Assembly (NCBI GenBank): GCA_024743175.1
Contig: JANSXA010000008.1
Coordinates: 1 to 64,000, forward strand
DNA from: Pseudomonadaceae bacterium
Lineage (GTDB): Bacteria > Pseudomonadota > Gammaproteobacteria > Pseudomonadales > Azotimanducaceae
Length of the DNA: 64,000 nt
Direction of reading: 5' to 3'
The notes below the pieces were generated by a model. The model ran no database searches and had not been told where the DNA came from. It saw only the letters and a program-made list of their open reading frames with translations. Position 1 is the stretch's first letter, and the number at the start of each line of letters is the position of its first letter. This document shows, in pieces, positions 8,530 through 15,446 of the stretch. The translations under genes and the position numbers were made by a program.

Positions 8530-9009
8530 TCCGGCGACAGTGATTTCTGAGTAGTCGCAGCTTAAATCCCGCGCCAGCGCATCATAATTAAAATAATTCA
8601 GCATCGTGTCTGGAATATCGCCCATCAGCCCTTCATCAACAAAATGCTCGGCGAGCTCCCGCATGGAACTCATAACGTAGAGATCGATATCAAAATCCTG
8701 AGCGCAAGTTTTGCCAGGCTCGTAGCTATATCCGCATTCACCAACGGCGATAATAAGCGAGATTTTCTCCTGCTCGTCGAGGGTCTCTACTAGCTCTAAA
8801 AATGCCGCAAAGCTGCCCTGGTGCAAGCCAAGCGCCTTCGCCAGTTCGCAGTCGATGTCTTCGCCATCAATGAATTGAATTTCAAATTCCTCAACGGGTT
8901 GTCCGTAGTCGTTCAAGAGCTTGTCAGCTTTTGACTGATATTCATCGCTGCTCTCAAAGTAAAAACCGTTTGCTGAGATGTCATAGGGTTGTGCAAATAG
9001 TGTCGTCAT
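8503..9009 (-). CDS. ardA: Antirestriction protein ArdA
   Basis: A 168-residue acidic protein of the ArdA family, which mimics DNA and blocks type I restriction enzymes during entry into a new host. The family signature is clear: YDISANGFYFESSDEYQSKA near the start, EEFEIQFIDGE, ELAKALGLHQ, and a C-terminal DYDALARDLSCDYSEI-like stretch. The charge is strongly negative, as expected for a DNA mimic. It lies behind a long GC-rich leader (9010-9287) that looks like a structured regulatory RNA. The island also encodes its own type I system, so ArdA here probably acts against other hosts or must be shut off after establishment. Confidence 0.88.
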   Translation of the reverse strand: MTTLFAQPYDISANGFYFESSDEYQSKADKLLNDYGQPVEEFEIQFIDGEDIDCELAKALGLHQGSFAAFLELVETLDEQEKISLIIAVGECGYSYEPGKTCAQDFDIDLYVMSSMRELAEHFVDEGLMGDIPDTMLNYFNYDALARDLSCDYSEITVAGSHYVYACR

Positions 9010-9287
9010 AGTTCTCTTTCCTTTCTTCGAATGAACTCAGGCCCGCGCCATGCAGGCCTGCCCTTTGGCGAAAAGCGGGGTGGGCAAAGGCAAGCCGAGG
9101 GGGATCACCCGGCCTGCACAAGGGAAGCGAAGCGATGCGCGGAAGGTTGGGGATACGGCTTGCCCTGCGCCAGGGGCGGCAGACCCTAAGCTCTGTCATC
9201 CGCGAGGGATCGTTACCGTAGGGCCAAGACCATCAGGCTTGGGGAGGCTCATCAGAGCCGAGTAGAGCGCGGCCCCGTCAGGGGTAA
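9010..9287 (-). ncRNA. Structured leader RNA of ardA (radC-motif-like)
   Basis: A 280-base GC-rich stretch between AT-rich DNA and the ardA start, with no open frame that looks coding. On the minus strand it folds into several perfect hairpins: CCCC/GGGG (9281-9284 with 9273-9276), GGCTC/GAGCC around 9246-9259 with an ATCA loop on the plus strand, and CCAAG/CTTGG (9224-9228 with 9238-9242). A further CAGGCC/GGCCTG pairing lies close to the gene. The radC RNA motif is known to precede genes of antirestriction proteins, integrases and RadC in mobile DNA. Position and character fit, but I cannot confirm the match without a covariance model. Confidence 0.5.
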
Positions 9288-9290
9288 GAA

Positions 9291-9375
9291 AAGATACTTA
9301 TATATATCCTTTATTAACCCATAAGATAACTTATATATTTCTTTTATCTTTACAAAAAGATACTTATATATTACC
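9291..9375 (+). repeat. Three AT-rich direct repeats, probable operator
   Basis: The motif AAGATA(A)CTTATATAT occurs at 9291, 9323 and 9357, spaced 32 and 34 bases, that is about three helical turns. It ends 25 bases before the mystery protein A start codon, in the region shared with the ardA leader. Regular spacing on one face of the helix suggests a repressor binding array, most likely for the HTH protein at 9399 acting on its own operon and perhaps on ardA. Confidence 0.55.
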
Positions 9376-9398
9376 TTTGCAAGAGAAAGGTTATAGAT

Positions 9399-9875
9399 AT
9401 GAGCGAACACATGCGATCACAAGAACGAGCAATGGCACGCAAAAACCTTGATAAACGTCTGAACTCGATCAGAGATTCAAACCAGTTTGCACGTCCGCCA
9501 AAGGGGTGGGTTAAGGCTATTCGCGAAGCGCTCGGCATGACCGCCGAGCAATTGGCTGCGCGCATGGGCGTGACAAAACCCAGAATCTATACCCTCGAAA
9601 AAGCCGAAATCGACGGCGCGCTCACGCTGGAATCTTTGCAACGCGCCGCCAATGCGCTTGATTGCGAACTGGTCTATGCGTTGGTGCCGAGACACCCCTT
9701 AGAGACCGTGATCCAGCAGCGCGCGATTCATGAAGCCAAGAAACGCATGCGTAGCACCGCCCACACAATGAGCCTGGAAGATCAAAGCGTCGATGAAGCT
9801 GACCAGCGTAAACAGATTGAAGCGCTCGCCAAGGAGCTTGAGCACTCAGGTTCGGCATTGTGGAGCGATGAATGA
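9399..9875 (+). CDS. Mobile mystery protein A (HTH protein)
   Basis: A 158-residue protein matching the mobile mystery protein A family: an N-terminal DQLDRRL-like segment (ARKNLDKRLNSIRD), then an Xre-type helix-turn-helix at about residues 46-70 (MTAEQLAARMGVTKPRIYTL), then a conserved C-terminal helix ending near residue 125 (RAIHEAKKRM). Its stop overlaps the start of the Fic partner (ATGA). In this pair the HTH protein probably represses the operon and may act as antitoxin. The direct repeats just upstream are its likely operator. Ribosome site AGAGAAAGG. Confidence 0.85.
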   Translation: MSEHMRSQERAMARKNLDKRLNSIRDSNQFARPPKGWVKAIREALGMTAEQLAARMGVTKPRIYTLEKAEIDGALTLESLQRAANALDCELVYALVPRHPLETVIQQRAIHEAKKRMRSTAHTMSLEDQSVDEADQRKQIEALAKELEHSGSALWSDE

Positions 9876-10459
9876 GCGACCCACTAATCCCCGAAGGCGA
9901 TGGACAAACCCCGCTCACCCATGAAGAGCGCGAAGGGCTCATCCCTTCGTACATTACCACCCGCGCCGAGCTAAACGAAGCTGAACAGGCCAATATTACC
10001 TTGGCGCAAACCTGGGCGTATAAACGCAAGAACAAAGTGCTCAGCAGTGATTTTCTCAACGATCTGCATGCCCGCATGTTCGGGCGTGTCTGGAAATGGG
10101 CGGGCAAGTTTCGTCATAGCGGCAAGAATATCGGCATTGATGCGTACAAGATCCCAGTGGAACTCAAAGACCTTTGTGATGACGTTGAATTTTGGATTGA
10201 AAACAAAACCTACGAGCCCGATGAAATTGCCGCGCGGTTTCATCACCGGCTGGTCGCAATCCATCCTTATCCCAATGGCAATGGCCGCCATGCGAGAATG
10301 GCCGCAGACCTCCTACTGAGATCAATGGACCAGGAGCCCTTCAGCTGGGGTCAAAAAAACCTGACCGACGCAAGCGAAACGCGCACTGAATATATCCAGG
10401 CCCTTCAAGCCGCTGACAAGCACGATTACGAAAAACTGTTTAAGTTTGTGCGGAGTTGA
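9872..10459 (+). CDS. Mobile mystery protein B (Fic domain)
   Basis: A 195-residue Fic-domain protein of the mobile mystery protein B family, with the catalytic loop HPYPNGNGRHAR at about residues 130-141. It is expected to modify a protein with AMP or a related group. It overlaps the gene of its HTH partner by four bases and ends tail-to-tail with the CBASS operon (20-base overlap with the E2-like gene). The paired HTH/Fic arrangement and its occurrence in mobile DNA suggest a toxin-antitoxin-like stabilisation module; that function is inference. Confidence 0.85.
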   Translation: MSDPLIPEGDGQTPLTHEEREGLIPSYITTRAELNEAEQANITLAQTWAYKRKNKVLSSDFLNDLHARMFGRVWKWAGKFRHSGKNIGIDAYKIPVELKDLCDDVEFWIENKTYEPDEIAARFHHRLVAIHPYPNGNGRHARMAADLLLRSMDQEPFSWGQKNLTDASETRTEYIQALQAADKHDYEKLFKFVRS

Positions 10460-11144
10460 TCTTTTTTTGCCTTCTTTTTTTATTCGGCTTTTCGATGGGC
10501 TGAAAAGATTTTAAGTGCTCGCGAAACCACCTTCTGCGATCAAGACCGCGCCACTGCGCTACCACGTAGCGGTAGTCGCATCGACCCAGTCGGCGATGAC
10601 ATCCACATGGACATGGGCTTTTGTTAGCTACGCGCTTACGCGATGCAAGCGCCGAAAGCACGCCTAGAACAGCTCGTTTACCAGTGACACCAAACAAACT
10701 TTCATAGTCATGGACTAACCCGGTTTCGCCGTGCGCCAGTTCGCCGTAGGGGAATACCCCATATTTAATCTTGTAGCTGAGTGAGTATAAAAACGGGGTA
10801 AGACATTTCTTGGCAAATGCGCATACGCATTGGTCAGTTCTGAGTATTGACTTCAGCTTTATGTCTGAGCCTAAGCAAAGCGAGCCATTTTCGTTGACAT
10901 GGTGATCATGATTTCGAGGGATTCGTCCACCTGTTTCAACCACCACTGGTAACTTGCTTGGATACCTGTGTGATAAAGTAATCGTTAATTCGAAGGCATC
11001 ACGGACATGTTTAAAACCTTCCATCTGCGCATCAAGCTGATAGATTCCTTTCAACTCGACGATGTCGGCGCTAAGTTTTGAAAGCCGCATGCTCGGATTG
11101 CGGCTAAGAAAGTCCTCCAGCTCTAGTCCAGAAGCCCAGTCCAT
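10440..11144 (-). CDS. CBASS E2-like protein with C-terminal zinc cluster
   Basis: A 234-residue protein with a prokaryotic ubiquitin-conjugating (E2-like) fold. The segment YPSKLPVVVETGG is the usual strand before the active site, HHVNENGSLCLG carries the catalytic Cys90. Short type II CBASS operons have an E2 alone, without E1 or JAB, and that E2 acts on the C-terminus of the CD-NTase. A cysteine cluster CPCGCHRRLGRC (C178, C180, C182, C189) resembles a SEC-C zinc motif and is followed by a basic tail. It is the last gene of the operon, 3 bases after the CD-NTase stop. Confidence 0.72.
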   Translation of the reverse strand: MDWASGLELEDFLSRNPSMRLSKLSADIVELKGIYQLDAQMEGFKHVRDAFELTITLSHRYPSKLPVVVETGGRIPRNHDHHVNENGSLCLGSDIKLKSILRTDQCVCAFAKKCLTPFLYSLSYKIKYGVFPYGELAHGETGLVHDYESLFGVTGKRAVLGVLSALASRKRVANKSPCPCGCHRRLGRCDYRYVVAQWRGLDRRRWFREHLKSFQPIEKPNKKRRQKKINSAQT

Positions 11145-11147
11145 GAA

Positions 11148-12326
11148 TCACTTGCGCCATGGCTGGGGGTCAGTTTTTTTGATTCTGGTGGTGCTCGGTA
11201 CAGCTGCCGGGGAGTAGCCAAGTGCTTGCTGAACGAGGCTTTCCTCCAGCTTAGTATTCAAGCCTCTTTGGGCAGCTTCTAACACAAGGTCTGGCGTCTG
11301 ATGTTTGCAGATTGCGGCAAAGTCGGCCTTTGCTTGAATCAACCAGCGCCGAAAATTCGCCTCTAGGTTAAGGTTAGCCTGATCCGGCGCATCCCATTTG
11401 TCCGCAAAATCTTCCTCCGGATTAACAGGGTTCGCCACACGCGGGGCGACCGGGGAAACATGTCGATCCATTTCATTCAAAATGTTCGTAAGCGCTGAAA
11501 CTAAGTCGCTTTCGCCGTTATACGCACGCGCTGCCAACGTCGTGATAATTATAGATATGGGCTGCATGTCGTGTTCATTTACAAACATCACATCGCGGTG
11601 ATGCTTAAGTAACTGGACTACACCTTGCAGAGGAGTCTTCCAGCGAAAAACTGGTACATCTTCAATGCTGGCGCCAATATCCGCCGCGCGTTTTTCCAAA
11701 AAAAGTCGGCCGAGCTTCATTCTAGCCTCAAACCACTGGGCATACCCTTGTGGGTTGCTGATCCGCCAATCAGATGTAATCTCATTATATTGAGGATCTT
11801 GGTTGTCAGTAATCGAGAGGGCTAATTCCGATACGCTTACTGCCAAGTCTTCTTCAAAATTCGAGCGTTCTATCATTCGCGATTTCAGGACATCTCTTCC
11901 CACATCGTCTTCAGGAATACAGGGCACGACGTCGATATGGAAGGTGAAACCATCCGCATAAATCAAACGCCAACATCTGCGTTTTTCATCGAGCTCTTCT
12001 TTCACTCCATTTGCCAGCCGGTAGCTTTCAAGTTCAGCGCCAACAAGCCTTTTCAATTCTTTTTGCGTATGAGATGACTTGCTCAATCCGACGCTTAGTT
12101 TGCAACCAAGGTCTAAATCATAATGCTGTCCGTTGTTGGCAATACCTAGACGAAATGACCCTTGGGAAAATATCTCGGGATTGAATTGCTGACATGTTGA
12201 TTCCGGTCTGTGGTACCACTGGCCGAGATTTTGATAGCGGTTAATTGCCGTTTCGTACGCGCTCGCTGGGAGCTGTATTTCATCCAGTATCTTTTTGAGC
12301 AGTTGCTCTGCAATTTTATCAGTCAT
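11148..12326 (-). CDS. CD-NTase (cyclic oligonucleotide synthase) of CBASS
   Basis: A 392-residue nucleotidyltransferase of the cGAS/DncV-like type. The motif GSFRLG at residues 56-61 is followed by the metal-binding pair D70 and D72 (YDLDLG) and the third acidic residue D132 (FHIDVVP). On phage infection such enzymes make cyclic di- or trinucleotides that activate the effector next door. Product base identity and clade cannot be told from sequence alone. The C-terminus ends in PQPWRK, without the terminal glycine used for E2-dependent linkage in studied systems. It overlaps the effector gene by ATGA and is followed by the E2-like gene. Confidence 0.87.
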   Translation of the reverse strand: MTDKIAEQLLKKILDEIQLPASAYETAINRYQNLGQWYHRPESTCQQFNPEIFSQGSFRLGIANNGQHYDLDLGCKLSVGLSKSSHTQKELKRLVGAELESYRLANGVKEELDEKRRCWRLIYADGFTFHIDVVPCIPEDDVGRDVLKSRMIERSNFEEDLAVSVSELALSITDNQDPQYNEITSDWRISNPQGYAQWFEARMKLGRLFLEKRAADIGASIEDVPVFRWKTPLQGVVQLLKHHRDVMFVNEHDMQPISIIITTLAARAYNGESDLVSALTNILNEMDRHVSPVAPRVANPVNPEEDFADKWDAPDQANLNLEANFRRWLIQAKADFAAICKHQTPDLVLEAAQRGLNTKLEESLVQQALGYSPAAVPSTTRIKKTDPQPWRK

Positions 12327-13471
12327 TCGTTGCCTCGTATTTCAATGGTTTGATGGAACTCTTGGGTGTTGTAATCGTGATCAAAAAGCACCCAAGGCAT
12401 TTCTGCTTTCGGTATTCTTGCTCTGCCAAATTCGATAGCGCAGGCCGCTGGCATAACCGGAAAAACTCTCAAGGGTGTGTCATTGCCATGTTGATTCTTA
12501 ATTTCGACCATCAGCGCGCGCACGATCTGTCTGAATGAGGAAAGCTGGCTTCTCGATTGCAAGAAGTCGTTGTGCGGGCGCTCTAGTGTGACTTCCCAGA
12601 TGCTGACATCTTGCTCGAGCACGCGGTAAATGCGGTCATGGGTAACGTGATCGCTCAGGGCGAATACCAGTGCCGGCGGTTTCGAAACGTCTTCGGGTTG
12701 GTGGATGATGTATTGTAAATTCTCTAATCCAGACTTCCACACCCAGCCTTTTGGCTCACGATGTGGCTGGTATGTCTCGACTGAGACCTTGTCCGTCAGC
12801 AATGTGCCAAGCTTGATGAGAAGTGGCTGGGGCGCGATTGCAAAGACGGAGAAATGTTTACAATCGTCTTGTTCGATGAGTCCCAGAACTTCCCGTTCGT
12901 ACTTTTGAATAAGTTGCTGCGCTTCTGCCTGCCAGTATTCCGGCTGCTTATCCTTTAACTCGGAGTTCATTGATAGGATCACAGGGCGTTCATTAGCCGG
13001 GTACCAATCTGGAAACATGGCTTTAACGCAATCGTGTAACACGATTGGTGATTTTTCAGTCCCGATATTCGCTCCGTACAGAAGAACATGTGATTTCTTG
13101 TCTGGTTCAATGCCGGTGACAATTTCTACCCTCGTTTCGTGTTCTGATTTCCACGTGACGAGTAAGTCAGCCGGATAGCGACCGCCGTCCTTATGCTGAT
13201 CAATTTTCTTGTGGCACTCATGGCACATGAGCATGAGGTTACTGATGTCGTTGATGCGGTTGCTATGGGTTCGAAACGGCCCCCAGCCCCGAGGTCCTTC
13301 TTCCGAGAACGACCAAATGTGGGCTTGTTGCGCAGCGTTCACGCTCTCCTGAGTTACTGAGGACTTATATAGAAGACGGTTGCAGCCACTGAATTGACAC
13401 CGACCAGCAGCGCGAGCCCAAAGCTCGCGCTGGACGTTCGCTGGTATCGCTCGCTTTACTTGCGCTACCAC
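12323..13471 (-). CDS. cap5: Cap5-type effector: HNH endonuclease-SAVED
   Basis: A 382-residue effector. Residues 1-110 form an HNH nuclease with zinc cysteines (GRCQFSGC and MCHECHKKID) and the AHIW histidine. Residues 170-380 form a SAVED domain that senses the cyclic nucleotide; its end shows the usual pattern (PVMPAACAIEFGRARIPKAE). In CBASS, ligand binding assembles the protein and turns on DNA degradation, killing the infected cell. Start is GTG at 13471, two bases after the stop of the small upstream gene, and its stop overlaps the CD-NTase start, so translation is coupled throughout. Confidence 0.87.
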   Translation of the reverse strand: MVAQVKRAIPANVQRELWARAAGRCQFSGCNRLLYKSSVTQESVNAAQQAHIWSFSEEGPRGWGPFRTHSNRINDISNLMLMCHECHKKIDQHKDGGRYPADLLVTWKSEHETRVEIVTGIEPDKKSHVLLYGANIGTEKSPIVLHDCVKAMFPDWYPANERPVILSMNSELKDKQPEYWQAEAQQLIQKYEREVLGLIEQDDCKHFSVFAIAPQPLLIKLGTLLTDKVSVETYQPHREPKGWVWKSGLENLQYIIHQPEDVSKPPALVFALSDHVTHDRIYRVLEQDVSIWEVTLERPHNDFLQSRSQLSSFRQIVRALMVEIKNQHGNDTPLRVFPVMPAACAIEFGRARIPKAEMPWVLFDHDYNTQEFHQTIEIRGNE

Positions 13472-13473
13472 GC

Positions 13474-13647
13474 TTACTTTTCCTTTCGTACGCCCTTGAA
13501 GGGTTTCTTATCCGAGGTTTTAACGTCCATAAAACGTCCGGTATTTGCATCCCGTTTAACGTAGTTTCCTGAAGGGGTTTTGGTCTGGGAGCGGTCGCGA
13601 ACTGCACCTTTGCGGTGACCATCGCCTTTGGGTGGATTTGTAGCCAT
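13474..13647 (-). CDS. 57-residue basic protein heading the CBASS operon
   Basis: A short gene with a clear ribosome site (AGAGGA before the ATG at 13647), ending two bases before the effector start codon. The product MATNPPKGDGHRKGAVRDR... is basic, rich in G, K and R, with a TGRFMDVKT segment and a C-terminal KPFKGVRKEK. Similar short proteins are common in bacteria as hypotheticals. It is a single unit without a membrane segment or metal site. Its tight linkage suggests a role in or regulation of CBASS, but chance association is possible. Confidence 0.68.
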   Translation of the reverse strand: MATNPPKGDGHRKGAVRDRSQTKTPSGNYVKRDANTGRFMDVKTSDKKPFKGVRKEK

Positions 13648-13765
13648 CTAATTTTCCTCTTTCTGCTTAAATTTATCAGTTTTACCTGAAGTCAAAAAAA
13701 TAGCCTTTCGGCTAATATTCGATTAACAAGTAAGATAACATTTCTATCTGTTTAACACAAGCAGA

Positions 13766-14320
13766 TTAATCAGGCTTTATGGGCGTATAGATAAACTCCA
13801 TCCCGCCCGTATCAGCAGCCTGCTTTGAGCCCATTACAAGACCCAAGGCCATAAGTTTTTTTAGTTTAGCGCTCGCATTTTGAGCCGAGATTTCGAGCGC
13901 CTTAGCCACGCTTGACGTCGTGATTGAGCTTTGCGTCATCACAAGGTCTAGGAGCTCTTTGTTCCCATCACTCAATTCAGCACCGATTGTCTTGTACCCT
14001 GATTCTTCAATCACGATCAGAGACACGTTTTTCGCTTTCGCGGCGTAGTCCCAGTTATCCATTAAGTCTGCGGAACAAAAGCCTTGAAGGTAGAACCCTT
14101 TTTCACCGCTTCGGGATTTAACCAAAGAAACGACACTCTCACGCGGAAATGAGGCATCGGTTCGTGTAACCCCGTGAAGAGATATGCCGACAATTTTGTG
14201 TTGGGGGAGTCCGTCTAACTTGGAAAGGAGTTTTTGGTAGATCTCTCGGCCCTCATCAACTCCGTAAGCGGAATCTTCGCCGATTAGATCTATAAGTTCG
14301 ATAACGGGGTGCTTGCTCAT
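13766..14320 (-). CDS. DUF4325/STAS-like protein with winged helix
   Basis: A 184-residue protein. Residues about 25-75 resemble the DUF4325 STAS-like domain (strand KIVGISLHGVTRTDASFPRE, comparable to the SSF...E pattern of that family). The C-terminal 60 residues form a winged helix (TTSSVAKALEISAQNASAKL). It follows the GHKL/STAS gene by 28 bases, and the two make a natural pair, comparable in logic to anti-sigma factor kinases and their antagonists. Target and signal unknown. It is the last gene of the restriction operon. Confidence 0.65.
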   Translation of the reverse strand: MSKHPVIELIDLIGEDSAYGVDEGREIYQKLLSKLDGLPQHKIVGISLHGVTRTDASFPRESVVSLVKSRSGEKGFYLQGFCSADLMDNWDYAAKAKNVSLIVIEESGYKTIGAELSDGNKELLDLVMTQSSITTSSVAKALEISAQNASAKLKKLMALGLVMGSKQAADTGGMEFIYTPIKPD

Positions 14321-14348
14321 CTCCTTAAGTTAATCTGATTTTTCTGCA

Positions 14349-15425
14349 TCAGTCAACGAAGAAGTCAAAGCACAAGTGCGTGCCTCTTATTGTTGGGAGG
14401 TCATTTGCGATGCGAATGTCCTTCACTATGCCGCCGATATATTGGAGATCAATTGAAAAATTAGTCTGCCTCACTGAAAGCCGCGCATTAAACTTACCTG
14501 CCTGTTTGCGGGTGCTCTTAAAACCCAACCCCCGACCCGATCCAAAGCGGCTTATCTCTCCTTGCGTGAGTACGGCTGTCACAACCTGCTGTGCGTAATC
14601 TGCTTGGTTGTGTAGCGAAAAAAGTTTTGGATGATGCGCTTCAATCGATGGTAGAAGCGTGGCAAAAATTCCCAAGCCGCTATCACTGACTACTGTCTGG
14701 ATATGCTTTCTGTGCCCAGCATATTTTTGAAGTGCTGCAAAACCTTCGAGTTTGGACTCGCTATGGTCCTTAACATTGCGGATGAATTCTCCGAATACCG
14801 TAGACGCAGCCGCCTCAAAGCGTTCGTCAGACTGCTGCACAAAACGATCTGTTAACTGGTTGATAAGTTCTTTATTGCCTGAGCTTGGGTCGACCGAACC
14901 AAACTCCACTACGGCATCGCTGTTACCTTTGTAGGTTGCCGCTTTTGATACATTGGGACGGTTTGGCATTACTGTGACCCTCTCATCAAGGTGATCGAAG
15001 AAACCGATCCGGTCAAAGTAGTGCATAGTCGTTTTACACTCACTAAAGTCAATGATCGTCGCTTTGCCATCATCAGCGAGCTGATTGCAAAGCGCTAGAA
15101 AACGGGCCGCAGCATCAAGAAGAATCTTACATTTCTTTTGCAGTACAAAGTTCACACAAGCACATGGTGCATCCAAAGGTGATCCAGCGTGCTTCAATGA
15201 AGCTTCAAAGGAATCGCAGTCAACCCACTGATCTCCTTCAAATGTAATCTCCATGGCAGGCGGAGTAATCAGGCGCCAACAATACGCATCGTCCTGAACG
15301 AAGTGCTCAGCGTTCGCATGCAAAAAAGCATTCACCGCTTTTCTGTCTTCGCCAATTTCTTTGGCGATTTCTCGCCCTTTGAGATTTGGCGATTCCGTAA
15401 GTAGAGTTTTGATCCGCTGCAACAT
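14349..15425 (-). CDS. GHKL ATPase with winged helix and STAS-like segment
   Basis: A 358-residue protein in three parts. Residues 1-55 are a winged helix (LKGREIAKEIGEDRKAVNAF). Residues about 90-160 are STAS-like (ATIIDFSECKTTMHYF). The C-terminal 170 residues are a HATPase (GHKL) domain with N box (FGEFIRNVKDHSES), DSGLG (G1) and GSGRGLG (G2). No histidine phosphoacceptor or membrane segment is present, so it resembles a serine-kinase or conformational ATPase rather than a sensor kinase. It is 21 bases after hsdR and 28 before the DUF4325 gene, and belongs to the same transcription unit. Confidence 0.7.
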   Translation of the reverse strand: MLQRIKTLLTESPNLKGREIAKEIGEDRKAVNAFLHANAEHFVQDDAYCWRLITPPAMEITFEGDQWVDCDSFEASLKHAGSPLDAPCACVNFVLQKKCKILLDAAARFLALCNQLADDGKATIIDFSECKTTMHYFDRIGFFDHLDERVTVMPNRPNVSKAATYKGNSDAVVEFGSVDPSSGNKELINQLTDRFVQQSDERFEAAASTVFGEFIRNVKDHSESKLEGFAALQKYAGHRKHIQTVVSDSGLGIFATLLPSIEAHHPKLFSLHNQADYAQQVVTAVLTQGEISRFGSGRGLGFKSTRKQAGKFNARLSVRQTNFSIDLQYIGGIVKDIRIANDLPTIRGTHLCFDFFVD

Positions 15426-15446
15426 TTTTGCGCTTTCGATTACTAA

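Noticed and set aside
9246-9255. CTGATGAG on the minus strand resembling a hammerhead ribozyme core
   Set aside because: No GAAA segment or proper three-way junction follows; the bases form a plain GGCTC/GAGCC hairpin.
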